Part shown: one piece after another, positions 36,747 to 45,869 of the stretch
Numbering within the stretch: position 1 is the first letter of the stretch
How the letters are laid out: each line of letters begins with the position of its first letter
Assembly (NCBI GenBank): GCA_036121365.1
Contig: JAZAFR010000011.1
Location: 28,273 to 92,272, forward strand
Length of the DNA stretch: 64,000 nt
Reading direction: 5' to 3'
From: UBA7916 sp036121365
Lineage (GTDB): Bacteria; Pseudomonadota; Gammaproteobacteria; Comchoanobacterales; Comchoanobacteraceae
Notes under the pieces: model-generated
Told to the model about the DNA's origin: nothing
What the model saw: only the letters and a program-made list of their open reading frames with translations
The model's database searches: none
Translations under genes and position numbers: made by a program

Positions 36747-37928
36747 TCAAGCATGCTGCCCTGCCACAAAGCCCGACGACCAAGCCCACTGAAAATTATA
36801 ACCACCCAACCAACCGGTCACATCCAACACCTCCCCCACAAAGAACAAACCTTTGTGCGCATTGGTCTCCATGGTCTTAGAAGATACATAATGACAATCC
36901 ACACCACCTAGCGTAACTTCAGCCGTACGATAGCCTTCAGTACCATTGGGCTTGATCACCCAACGATGTATGCGATCAGCCAAGTCAGTGAGATCTTTCT
37001 GCTGTAATTGACACAAAGGCTTTTGCAACAAAGTCGCATGTACATGCGTATCCAAAAATCGCTTAGGCAGATACTGAGAAAGACAGGTCTTCACCGACTG
37101 CCTGGCGTCTTGATTTTGCAAAACATCCACAATATCCATCTCAGGAAGGCAATCAATCTCAATGGCCTGACCCGCCTGCCAATACGATGAAATTTGCAAA
37201 ATCGCAGGCCCACTTAAGCCCCTATGCGTCATCAAACTATGCTCATGAAAAGACTGCCCCTGACAACGCACCACCGTATCAAAAGACACACCACTCAGCT
37301 GAGATAGTCGCACCTTATCCTCATCATGCAGAGTCAAAGGCACCAGACCAGCCCGCAAAGGATGTATAGGAAGACCAAATTGCTCTGCCACTTGATAACC
37401 CCATGGACTAGAGCCCATGGATGGAATCGACAGACCACCAGTCGCCACAATCAAAGACTCGCAAGTAAAAGTCCCGGCTGTAGTACGCAGTTGATAAACG
37501 TGGTCTTTAATTTTTTTAACACTTTCAACACTGGTACCTAAGCGCAAGCTGATGTTTTTTTGTTGGCATTCATCCAATAATAATTTGAGAATCTGGCCCT
37601 CTTTTGTATCACAAAATAACTGCCCCTTGGTTTTTTCATGAAATGCAATTCCATGCTTATTCACCAACTCAATAAAATCCCACTGCGTGTATTGCCTCAA
37701 CGCCGATTTACAAAAATGCGGATTCTGGGACAAAAAACAACTTGGGTCAATGTGGTAATTGGTAAAGTTACAATAACCACCACCTGCCATTAAAATCTTG
37801 CGACCTGGTTTTTTGGATTTTTCAAGAATGAGTACCGAGCGGCCCCGCTTACCACATTCCATGGCCGCCATAAGCCCTGATGCACCAGCACCTACGATAA
37901 TGACATCAAATGGTACAACTTGGCTCAT
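36747..37928 (-). CDS. YhiN/HI0933-type flavoprotein
   Basis: A 393-residue FAD-binding protein of the HI0933/BaiN-like family. The N-terminal Rossmann motif VIIVGAGASGLMAAMECGKRG is followed by the family hallmark GRKILMAGGGYCNFTN. Later blocks are SLIVATGGLSIPSMGSSPWGYQVAE, HRGLSGPAILQISSYW and the FAD-closing LFFVGEVLDVTGWLGGYNFQWAWSSGF. Homologues are widespread and their reaction is poorly known; one clostridial relative takes part in bile acid reduction. It is the third gene of a possible minus-strand run from the DUF1499 lipoprotein. Confidence 0.93.
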   Translation of the reverse strand: MSQVVPFDVIIVGAGASGLMAAMECGKRGRSVLILEKSKKPGRKILMAGGGYCNFTNYHIDPSCFLSQNPHFCKSALRQYTQWDFIELVNKHGIAFHEKTKGQLFCDTKEGQILKLLLDECQQKNISLRLGTSVESVKKIKDHVYQLRTTAGTFTCESLIVATGGLSIPSMGSSPWGYQVAEQFGLPIHPLRAGLVPLTLHDEDKVRLSQLSGVSFDTVVRCQGQSFHEHSLMTHRGLSGPAILQISSYWQAGQAIEIDCLPEMDIVDVLQNQDARQSVKTCLSQYLPKRFLDTHVHATLLQKPLCQLQQKDLTDLADRIHRWVIKPNGTEGYRTAEVTLGGVDCHYVSSKTMETNAHKGLFFVGEVLDVTGWLGGYNFQWAWSSGFVAGQHA

Positions 37929-37982
37929 TATAATCCTAAATAGCTAAAATAGCTTTCAATATCAATATTGTAATGCAAAATT

Positions 37983-38267
37983 TCATAAAAGAAAAGTCAA
38001 AGCCGGTATTGTAACCCACATAACAATCAGCTTATCATGAGTACGATACACTTTAGTAAATTTATTATCAATGTGATTACCGTGATCAAGATTAAGAAAG
38101 TCACCAAACAAAGACTCATAGAGACCAAAGATCAAGCGCCCATTGTTGACATAGAAAATAGATAGCTGGTTAAAAAACCAATGCCAACAACAGTTCACTA
38201 TGCACATTATGATAACAAAACAAGCATTAACAATGTGTCCACAATAGACAACATCAATAATCAGCAT
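37983..38267 (-). CDS. doubtful small hydrophobic protein
   Basis: A 94-codon frame between the lipoprotein gene and the flavoprotein gene, on the same strand and with small gaps on both sides. The first 45 residues are hydrophobic with several Cys; the rest is polar and reads GRLIFGLYESLFGDFLNLDHGNHIDNKF. I recognise no family. The even amino acid content of the second half suggests real or once-real coding, perhaps a decayed gene. I give it low weight. Confidence 0.3.
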   Translation of the reverse strand: MLIIDVVYCGHIVNACFVIIMCIVNCCWHWFFNQLSIFYVNNGRLIFGLYESLFGDFLNLDHGNHIDNKFTKVYRTHDKLIVMWVTIPALTFLL

Positions 38268-38286
38268 GACTAAGATTAATTAATAA

Positions 38287-38790
38287 TTAGTTGTTTTTAA
38301 GCGTCTCACTGAATAAATCAATCCAGAGTAAAGCCCTAGACTCATTCACCCCAAAATCGTAATGGCCGTAGACAGATTTGCTATACAGCAAGATACTGGA
38401 CTGATTAGAATTATGAGGTATGATTTTAATTTGAATGACATCAGGAAACCTAAAAATTAAAGTTCTTTGCACAGCAACAAGACTATAGGTTGTGGCATCG
38501 ATAGAAACAATAGAAGTTCTTGGCTGCTTGGATATCACCTCTTTTACTGCAGAAAAAAGATTAGCTTGGCTACCCGGAAAAACAGGAGATGGATAACTAC
38601 GACCGCTACAAGTACTGCTTGGACAGACGATAAAGTAATTTGGAGTTGTGGGTGGTGTAAATTCAGACCAGGAAATAGACTCATAATGATATGAACAACC
38701 AGATATCACGCCCAATGAAAACAAGAATATTAATAGTCTAAGAATATTATAAAATTTCAATAACCCACATATTACAACTTTGTCTTTCAT
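38287..38790 (-). CDS. DUF1499 family lipoprotein
   Basis: A 167-residue envelope protein. After a basic start and a hydrophobic stretch comes the lipobox LGVISGC, so it is probably lipidated at Cys32 and held in a membrane. The body carries CPSSTCSGRSYPSPVF, the DUF1499 core of paired cysteines, then VISKQPRTSIV, TLIFRFPDVIQIKIIPH and YSKSVYGHYDFGVNESRALLW, matching the family end (S-x-S-R-x-G-x-x-D-x-G-x-N-R). The function of DUF1499 is unknown. Its N-terminus MKDKVVIC copies that of phrB (MKEKVAIC), and the upstream DNA is shared with it. Confidence 0.85.
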   Translation of the reverse strand: MKDKVVICGLLKFYNILRLLIFLFSLGVISGCSYHYESISWSEFTPPTTPNYFIVCPSSTCSGRSYPSPVFPGSQANLFSAVKEVISKQPRTSIVSIDATTYSLVAVQRTLIFRFPDVIQIKIIPHNSNQSSILLYSKSVYGHYDFGVNESRALLWIDLFSETLKNN

Positions 38791-38990
38791 TCCCTCCCCT
38801 TACACAATCACTAAACTCGATAAAACAGGATTCCACCCCCTAAATTCAATTATTCTACGATAATATTCACCATAATCATATCACAATACAACACAAGAAA
38901 ACCGATAATATCTTTTGATATTGCAGTTTTTTAAATTTTAATATATTCTGATTGAGCACCTGTGCAAGCATCCATAGCTTAAGAAAAACA
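38763..38990. repeat. phrB leader repeat, copy B
   Basis: Partner of copy A at 36043-36280. It covers the first codons and leader of the DUF1499 lipoprotein gene. The match runs from the CACATATTACAACTTTGTCTTT block (first codons, minus strand) to TTTTAATATATTCTGATTGAGCAC. By eye most bases agree, with a few short gaps. Confidence 0.8.
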
Positions 38991-39076
38991 AGTACATTAC
39001 GCACATCAACACAACCATAGACAGATGAATAGCTGAGTAAAAGCTATGAAACATTCAAGCAAAACACCATTGACAT

Positions 39077-39415
39077 TTACGGCACCAAAGGCAACAGATG
39101 GTTGGCACTTCTGCCTTCTAACCATTGATAGATAGAAAATGGATAAGAGCAGACGGTGTGCCCATTTTAATGCGTGCAGGAATTGGAATGCTTAAATATT
39201 TTGCTAGCTTTGGCAAGTAGCGCATACTCTGCGGGCACTTTAAGCGCATAACTATCAGCAGTTGGCATGCGAATAAGCATATCAGAACCAATTCGATAGA
39301 TTCTGTTGTCATGGCCTTGTTGCTCAATCTCGGTGACTTTTAAGCCTGCGTATTCAGGAAATTGAGTGGCTATTCGTTTTTTTGCAAGTTCTGGTGTGAT
39401 ATAAAAAATAGTCAT
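39077..39415 (-). pseudogene. aminoglycoside-phosphotransferase-like pseudogene
   Basis: The frame opens MTIFYITPELAKK and continues with LKVTEIEQQGHDNRIYRIG and MLIRMPTADSYALKV, the N-lobe of an APH-type kinase. It then needs a frame change to read YLPKLAKYLSIPIPARIK and a second to read SIYQWLEGRSANHLLPLVP, before a TAA at 39077-39079. The whole C-lobe with the catalytic HxD loop is missing. The ATG overlaps the TGA of the upstream winged-helix gene, so it was once coupled to it. Confidence 0.75.
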
Positions 39416-40185
39416 CAAATTGATTCCACTTGTTGAATCTGGAAAATAAGTTCACCCAGAGTTTGCTTAAGCTCAATCTCATACCATTCTAACCATTGCT
39501 CCTTAGAAATAGAAAACTCACTGATTCTAGCAAGACCTAAATATGTTTTGAGTTTGGCTAACACAAAGTCCAGACGAATGCAGTCAAAATCAGCTGAATG
39601 CAATCTCAGCTCTGAGTATAAAATCTTTTTCTGCTTATCACAACCAGCCAATAACCGCTCTAGTTCTAGCCGCACAGAGTTTCTCTGCAAAACAAATCCT
39701 GAGTTGACCTGGATGATACGACATTGATGACTCAATAGCGTAGATTCTTTGGCATAAGCTTCAAAACAAGCAATGACATCCTGTATCTTTTTATTGCTGA
39801 TTTTATATTGACTGCGAATCTCACTCGTTTCTGGATCTTTAAAATGCAAAGGAAGACTATAACCAATCCCTCTTGTATTGCGAATCATATGCACAGATCC
39901 AGGATGAAACTTTGCCAGAAATCTTCGCAAATCTGAAACTTTACGATGCAATCTGGTTTCATCAGGACAGACCAAACGATGACGCTGACATATATCCATG
40001 ATTTCAGCATAAGGCACTGGCTGAGGATGCTGGGCAAACAGCAACGCTAAAATTTCTACAAAATAAGGTTTTAAACGTGTTTCTTTGTTCAATTCGTCAG
40101 AAGAAATTTTAAACACCAATGCCTTACTGTCCAAAAGATAGTGTATGCCAGTCTCAATGTCATATAGTTGTCTCAATGTTGTCAT
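39415..40185 (-). CDS. winged-helix (OmpR-type) DNA-binding protein
   Basis: A 256-residue protein with an N-terminal winged-helix domain of the OmpR/PhoB type (FVEILALLFAQHPQPVPYAEIM, KVSDLRRFLAK, MIRNTRGIGYSLPL, residues ~40-112). There is no receiver domain. The remaining ~140 residues are a helical domain of unknown type (KKIQDVIACFEAYAKES, LRLDFVLAKLKTYLGLARISEF) that may sense a ligand or partner. It begins one base from the AlaX stop and overlaps the broken kinase gene, so AlaX, this protein and the kinase form one operon. It may control that operon. Confidence 0.8.
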   Translation of the reverse strand: MTTLRQLYDIETGIHYLLDSKALVFKISSDELNKETRLKPYFVEILALLFAQHPQPVPYAEIMDICQRHRLVCPDETRLHRKVSDLRRFLAKFHPGSVHMIRNTRGIGYSLPLHFKDPETSEIRSQYKISNKKIQDVIACFEAYAKESTLLSHQCRIIQVNSGFVLQRNSVRLELERLLAGCDKQKKILYSELRLHSADFDCIRLDFVLAKLKTYLGLARISEFSISKEQWLEWYEIELKQTLGELIFQIQQVESI

Positions 40186-40902
40186 TTATAAAACCTCATA
40201 ATGAATTCTTGTCCTATTTTTCTTACGCTTACATTTTTTTATGCAAAGAGTAGCAATGTCTTGTAAAGTACGCACATGTGTACCACCACAAGGCACAGGA
40301 GGAAATCCTTCAATGTGACATACCCTATGCGCCTTATCTTCAGCAAGCGCATAGGGCAGATCATCTGCAAGCGCATGCATCGCTTCTGGACTCAGTGTTG
40401 TTGTTTTGACAACCGCATTTCTAGAAATCACATCTTGTACAGCCGCGCCAAAGGATGTTAAAAAATCATCTTCAATGTCAATCACCCCATCAAATTCAAC
40501 GTAAGCTTCACCAGGAAATTGATGTCCTTTAACAGCACGCAATTGAGGAAATAATTGTTCCGCAACCGCCGCAATTAAGTGTCCTGCCGTATGAAATTTA
40601 GAGTTTAGCAAACGTCTACAGGGATCAACTTGCAGTGTCACTGCACTTTCTCGACAGACATCCTGACCATTAGGCACAATATAATGTCTAACCGCTTCAT
40701 CTATTTTACGTACATCAAATACTTGATACACTGCATTGGTTGCATGTATTGCCCCTTGGTCTGCTGGTTGCCCCCCACCTTGAGGATAAAAAAGGCTTTG
40801 ATCTAAAATCAAATATACGCCTCTTTCATCTACCCCATGTTGTAGAATCTGCGCCTGTGCTTTAAATAAATATGGATATTCTCTATACATAAGACCATTC
40901 AT
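40186..40902 (-). CDS. alaX: alanyl-tRNA editing protein AlaX
   Basis: A 238-residue free-standing editing domain that removes Ser or Gly wrongly attached to tRNA-Ala. The N-terminal glycine-rich FYPQGGGQPADQG, the zinc motif HTAGH (His104, His108) and the C-terminal CGGTHV with its Cys and His give a complete metal site. It lacks the aminoacylation domain of AlaRS, as expected for AlaX. It is the first gene of a three-gene run with a winged-helix regulator and a broken kinase gene. Confidence 0.9.
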   Translation of the reverse strand: MNGLMYREYPYLFKAQAQILQHGVDERGVYLILDQSLFYPQGGGQPADQGAIHATNAVYQVFDVRKIDEAVRHYIVPNGQDVCRESAVTLQVDPCRRLLNSKFHTAGHLIAAVAEQLFPQLRAVKGHQFPGEAYVEFDGVIDIEDDFLTSFGAAVQDVISRNAVVKTTTLSPEAMHALADDLPYALAEDKAHRVCHIEGFPPVPCGGTHVRTLQDIATLCIKKCKRKKNRTRIHYEVL

Positions 40903-41077
40903 TGTAAAACTCCTATCTCAGTTAATATACTAATTTTAAATGATTAAAACCAAGATAACCATGCATATTATATCACATAATAAGGACATTATACACAAAA
41001 AATCCTATAAATATCCAGAAAATATCCGATATGCTACTTGATCAGATCTTGTTAATATCAAAACTAAAAAACCATTT

Positions 41078-42842
41078 TTAATCTTTCTTTTCCTTGATCT
41101 CATCACCTAAAAAACCACCTACTTGAGCATCCCACAGTTTTTTATATACCTTGTCTTTTACTAATAGCGCATCATGAGTTCCTTCTTCAACAATTTTCCC
41201 TTTGTCAAAAACCAAAATACGATCCATATGGAGTAAAGTAGACAAACGGTGCGCCACAACAATCGTTGTCCTATTCTGCATTAATTGACTAAAACTATCT
41301 TGAATTAAAGATTCGGTGACTGAGTCAAGTTGCGAAGTTGCTTCATCAAGAATTAAAATTGGTGCATTTTTAAGTATTGCTCTAGCAATTGCGATACGTT
41401 GACGCTGCCCTCCTGAAAGCTTTATACCCCGTTCACCAACTAAAGTTCCATACCCTTTAGGTAGCCTTGTTATGAACTCATCTGCATGGGCTTTTTTAGC
41501 AGCCTCCATCACCTCTTTATCGGATGCATCAATACGACCATAACGAATATTATCCATTAAGCTTCTGTTAAAAAGACTAGGATCTTGAGGGATCATAGCA
41601 ATATTTGCATGCAAAGAATCCTGAGTAACACCACCTATATCCTGATCATCAATCAAAATGGTTCCGTGAGTTACATCATAAAGGCGTAATATCAAATTGA
41701 TAAAAGTAGTTTTACCGCCACCTGAATAACCAACCAGCCCTACTTTTTGTCCTGACTTTATATTAATAGATTTATTCTGAAAAAGAGGTTCAGCGCCTTT
41801 ATAATGAAATCTCACCTTATTAAATGAAATCTGGCCTTTGCTACACTTTAGCTGCTTTACATCCGGCTTGTCTTGGATTTCTAAAGGCATCATTAATACA
41901 AGTAGACTTTGTTTACATCGACCCACAGCTTTATTAAATTCATCAACTTGGGACATTGACCACCACATCATATGACCCGTTTCCATAGCAAGACCAAAGA
42001 TTAAAGAAAAATCACCAACCGTTACTAAATTTTTGCTATACAAATGTAATAAAAAATAAGCTGAGAATCCAATCATTATGGCTATCATAACTCCTTGAAT
42101 GGCTTTTATCATGAGACCGTAAAAGTTAGTGTCGTAGTAGGTTTTTTGTTGACGATTGAAAAAAGGTATCATCCTTAAATTTTCATAAGATTTTTTAGAA
42201 AAAAACCTGACATTACTTTGATTTGACACTGTATCAACCAATTCACCAACAACCAATGATTCTGCCTCTGCTTGAATATCAGATAGTTCTACTAATTTTT
42301 TCGACATAGCGATACTAACGCCTGCAAAAAATACAAACCAAACAGTTAAAATCAAACAAAATACTGGATTAACAAAATAAGCCGTTATAAATGCTGTCAG
42401 TAACAGAGAGGCCCTCTTAAAAAATGAGCAGCAACAAAAATGATCACCTCAGTGCCGACTGCTAAATTATTGATTTGTATTGCGATTTTACCTGATAAAC
42501 TGTCTTGAAAAACTGATGGGACTGTCCAAGCACATAATCCATTGATTCACCTATGATGCGATTAACGATTACAGGAACAAACTTACATTGGATATATGTA
42601 ATGCCTCTCCAAGTAAAGTTATCAAATACTATAAAGTTCAGCACAATAAGACTAACAGGGAGAACAAGAGTAGATATATCTCCATTTTTTGCTTGTGGCA
42701 AAAGATTAATAATATTTTTAATTAAAATGCTATTAAACGGCCCCCAAAAGCCAGCTGTAATGGCAAGCACAATAAATACGAGCACAACAGATTTATAATC
42801 ACGTAAAAAGTACCAAATAAATGGAAAAATATGTTTAGGCAA
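41078..42842 (-). pseudogene. ABC exporter (permease-ATPase fusion), frameshifted
   Basis: Two frames split one half-transporter of ~585 residues. 42842-42462 encodes the first membrane helices (WYFLRDYKSVVLVFIVLAI). The sequence then continues in a second frame (SLSGKIAIQINNLAVGTEVI, up to a stop after GPLCY) and again shifts into the main downstream frame (ASLLLTAFITAYFVNPVF). The ATPase part is intact: Walker A GYSGGGKTT, signature LSGGQRQRIAIARA, Walker B ILILDEAT and H-loop VAHRLST. So at least two small indels break the gene near 42360-42480, unless they are sequencing errors. Such exporters carry lipids, peptides or drugs. A second related gene runs off the right end of the window. Confidence 0.75.
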
Positions 42843-42997
42843 TTATTTTCTATGCTGATTTTCCATAACATACTCCTATCAAAAGACAGTCACACTATAC
42901 AGGAACTACTTACATTTTTACAAATTTGTAGCTCTTTATTTTCTACACCCCCTATTAATTATTACGTAGCTTTTACTTGATTATCCAATATGCGAAC

Positions 42998-43711
42998 TCA
43001 TGGTTTTATCTCCAAATTATTTTTAATAAAACCCCTCAATAAATCACCAAGCTTCCAGTGCTGATACGCCATAAGATTTTCTTTTCCACAGGCACTCATA
43101 AATCTAACCTGGTACACTAAAACATAAATACTGCTGACCAACTCTGCCGTTACAAGCATGTCCTGAAAATCTTTTTTCGTATCAAAGTAAACTTTGTAAT
43201 TTTTAAAACATACATCTTCAATCTTCAGATACAAATCATCTTCATCTGTTAGCCTATGATGCTTTTTTATTTGTTGCAAAAAATTGAGCAAAGAAAAAAA
43301 TGGATGCGATATCACAATTTCACCCAAATCAATGATTATTATCTTTTTTCGCATATTATCAATCAGTATATTGTTATCATTAAAAACAGGCTGAACAATA
43401 GTTTGTTTAACTGGATAACCTGATAATTTTTCACATAACCTAGAAACTTCTGTGGTCAATAATGCCAGTTGATTAACTTCAGAATCAGATAAACCTTCAG
43501 CCACCAAGAAATCTTTCTGTGAAACAAAATCTTTATACAATCCTGACAATTTATCCAAACGATAATCAGGCACGGCAATATCAAGAAAAAAATCTACATG
43601 TTCGGAAATAGAATCTTGCCATGATATAAATTGTTCAATGGCTCTGAAAAGCAATTCTTCATTAAAAATTTGCTTTGGAAATTCGCGCAGGATTATGCCT
43701 ACAACTTTCAT
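42998..43711 (-). CDS. APH-like phosphotransferase fragment or divergent kinase
   Basis: A 237-residue protein with the C-lobe of an aminoglycoside-phosphotransferase-like kinase: QPVFNDNNILID stands where the catalytic H-x-D-x4-N loop normally is, and IIIIDLGEIVISHPFFSLLNFL matches the metal-binding D-x-D/G-E strand and next helix. The usual His-Gly of the loop is replaced by Phe-Asn, and the N-lobe with the P-loop and Lys is lacking or unrecognisable. It may be an inactive or unusual kinase, or a gene that lost its start. It follows the FAD oxidoreductase gene on the same strand by 30 bases. Confidence 0.6.
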   Translation of the reverse strand: MKVVGIILREFPKQIFNEELLFRAIEQFISWQDSISEHVDFFLDIAVPDYRLDKLSGLYKDFVSQKDFLVAEGLSDSEVNQLALLTTEVSRLCEKLSGYPVKQTIVQPVFNDNNILIDNMRKKIIIIDLGEIVISHPFFSLLNFLQQIKKHHRLTDEDDLYLKIEDVCFKNYKVYFDTKKDFQDMLVTAELVSSIYVLVYQVRFMSACGKENLMAYQHWKLGDLLRGFIKNNLEIKP

Positions 43712-43741
43712 TAAATTATATTATTTCTCATAGAATAAAGG

Positions 43742-44725
43742 TCATAACCCAGTCTTCAACAAACCATCAACCAAATTATACGCCGATATGAAAGCCCCTT
43801 CAACCCGACCAGAACTCATCCAATCCCCACAAACTGCAAAATGAAGATCACTATCCAAAAAAACCTTATTTGGAGCAGTTTTATCACAATGAGAAAAACG
43901 CCAAACTTGCAAATTTTCACAGTCAGAAAGCTCCGCATCTAGATTAAATTTGTCTAACAATTCAGCCTTCAAACAACCAATGGGATCATCTTGATTGCCA
44001 TTTAAATATTCCCGTGCAAAGTTTTGCGAAGAATGGACGATTACTGAAAAAAAACCACCATGAGCATCTTGATAAAACCTTTTTGCAAGCCAGCCAATAG
44101 AAGAATTTCCAACATGAGCACAATCAAACTTTAGAGGTGGATGCTGCCTAAATCCAAGCCCAAGAGAAATACATCCTTGCATATCAACATCTGAAACCTC
44201 ATCATAAAAACCAAATGCTTCTGGGATAATATCCACCGCTTGAGGAGCTGGAACTGTAGATATGACCCAATCAAAACCATCAAAGCGCTTACCCATTTCG
44301 TCAAATAAAATCCACTTATCATGCCGAATACAACGAACAATCTTTGTATTGAGATTAATCTCAATATCTTTGGCAAAAAACTTAGCCACCTGATTAATCC
44401 CATATGGACTGATATACCTGGGCTCGTCATCTATCCAGTTTTGTCGATCAATGATTCTATCACCATCAAACTTGACATAATTTGCATCCCAACGCATCAG
44501 CAACCCTTTATCAATCACCGGCCCGATAAATGCCTCAAACGGCTTTGTTCTCGCTGTGAAGTACTGTGCACCGTGATCAAAAATATATGCGTCAACCCGC
44601 CTCGTCGACATGCGACCGCCTACCCCACGAGACTTTTCAAATAACGTCACGTGGGCATAATCCTTCAGTAAATGAGCGGCCGCCAAAGCCGAAATGCCAC
44701 TACCAATTATCGCGATCTTAATCAA
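43742..44725 (-). CDS. renalase-like NAD(P)/FAD-dependent oxidoreductase
   Basis: A ~327-residue flavoprotein. I favour TTG at 44725, which starts the protein directly at the FAD-binding strand (IKIAIIGSGISALAAAHLLK); another TTG at 44761 adds twelve hydrophobic residues. GRMSTRR and FDHGAQYFTAR are the renalase/amine-oxidase-like signature, and the C-terminal FAVCGDWMSSGRVEGAFISAYNLV closes the FAD site. Bacterial members oxidise isomeric dihydronicotinamides or have unknown roles, and are often found near photolyase and cyclopropane-synthase genes. In this window the nearest photolyase is 8 kb away. Confidence 0.85.
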   Translation of the reverse strand: MIKIAIIGSGISALAAAHLLKDYAHVTLFEKSRGVGGRMSTRRVDAYIFDHGAQYFTARTKPFEAFIGPVIDKGLLMRWDANYVKFDGDRIIDRQNWIDDEPRYISPYGINQVAKFFAKDIEINLNTKIVRCIRHDKWILFDEMGKRFDGFDWVISTVPAPQAVDIIPEAFGFYDEVSDVDMQGCISLGLGFRQHPPLKFDCAHVGNSSIGWLAKRFYQDAHGGFFSVIVHSSQNFAREYLNGNQDDPIGCLKAELLDKFNLDAELSDCENLQVWRFSHCDKTAPNKVFLDSDLHFAVCGDWMSSGRVEGAFISAYNLVDGLLKTGL

Positions 44726-44917
44726 AATAATACCCAGCCAGATTAAATACTCATAAAACAATTATAGCAAACAAAAACGTCATAAAAAAATCATTTTGGC
44801 AGACAAATCCCATTCGTCTACCATAGATAATTCTGTAGTTAATTTTAATGTTTCAGGATCAGTATTCAGAGTTAGCACCCATTTCTTATAATTTTTGCAT
44901 AAATTCAACTTTAAATG

Positions 44918-45712
44918 CTATAAATCTTTCCATAACTGATAAAAGTGATGCACGGGTCCATGTCCTTTACCTATGTTTTGATCTTTGCTGTAAAGAATTG
45001 CTTCATACAGGTATGCCTTAGCTTTTTTACAAGCATCAAAAGTAGAAAGACCTTGAGCCATAAAGCTAGCAATAGCTGCTGATAACGTACATCCTGTTCC
45101 ATGAGTATTTTGGGATTTGATACGCGGAGCAGATAAAACTTCTGAACAATCATGGGACGCATATAAATCATCCGAAGTAGCAGACCCTTCGTGCCCGCCT
45201 TTCAAAAGAACAGATTCACAGCCTAAATCCAGCAATTTTTTCGATAATATTTTTTTATCATATTCTCCTGGTATTAAAGTCCTAGATTCTGGTAAGTTAG
45301 GCGTGATGATGTTTACAATTGGTATTAATTTTGTTTTTAGAGCTTTCACAGCATCAGTTTTCAGCAGAGAGTCACCACTTTTAGCTACCATTACTGGATC
45401 TAGTACTATTGGAATGTCCTTTGCATTTTGCCTTAAGAACAAACTCACCAGTTCTATAATCTCAGTAGAAAATAGCATACCAATTTTGATCGCATCTGGT
45501 CTTATATCATCAAATATGACTTCAAGTTGTTCTTCTATACACGACAGGGGAAGATCATAACATGATCTAACGCCGCATGTGTTTTGTACGGGGATAGCAG
45601 TTAAAACAGTCATGCCATAAGATCCTGTAGCAGAAAAGGTTTTTATATCAGCTTGAATACCAGCACCACCAGAACCATCAAAACCTGCAATCGATAAACA
45701 TTTGTAATTCAT
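44918..45712 (-). CDS. thiD: HMP/HMP-phosphate kinase
   Basis: A 264-residue ribokinase-fold enzyme that phosphorylates hydroxymethylpyrimidine twice for thiamin synthesis. The opening LSIAGFDGSGGAGIQADIKTF, the central PIVLDPVMVAKSGD, TPNLPESR, LLKGGHEG and the catalytic NTHGTGCTLSAAIASF are all canonical. It is the last gene of the riboswitch-controlled salvage operon. Its ATG overlaps a TAA that would end the small broken frame before it (TAATG). Confidence 0.95.
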   Translation of the reverse strand: MNYKCLSIAGFDGSGGAGIQADIKTFSATGSYGMTVLTAIPVQNTCGVRSCYDLPLSCIEEQLEVIFDDIRPDAIKIGMLFSTEIIELVSLFLRQNAKDIPIVLDPVMVAKSGDSLLKTDAVKALKTKLIPIVNIITPNLPESRTLIPGEYDKKILSKKLLDLGCESVLLKGGHEGSATSDDLYASHDCSEVLSAPRIKSQNTHGTGCTLSAAIASFMAQGLSTFDACKKAKAYLYEAILYSKDQNIGKGHGPVHHFYQLWKDL

Positions 45713-45869
45713 TATCTTTCTCCAAAGCGTGTAAAATGATTCACCATTACCTCAACAGCTCTCTTCTCTTGCTTAAAAGATATACCGTCTCCATCAGGAT
45801 AGCTGTAATGCGAATAAAAACCTCTCTATACTGCTCTAAAAGGGCAACCAGCTTATCTTTATTGCTCAT
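45712..45869 (-). pseudogene. small frameshifted gene between thiM and thiD
   Basis: An ATG at 45869 overlaps the end of thiM and opens MSNKDKLVALLEQYREVF. Restoring one T in the run near the middle would then give YSHYSYPDGDGISFKQEKRA and HFTRFGER before a TAA that overlaps the thiD ATG. Coupling at both ends and the clean charge pattern suggest a ~51-residue gene that was real, or is real with a shifted read. Without the shift the frame ends after 40 codons. I do not know the family. Confidence 0.45.
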
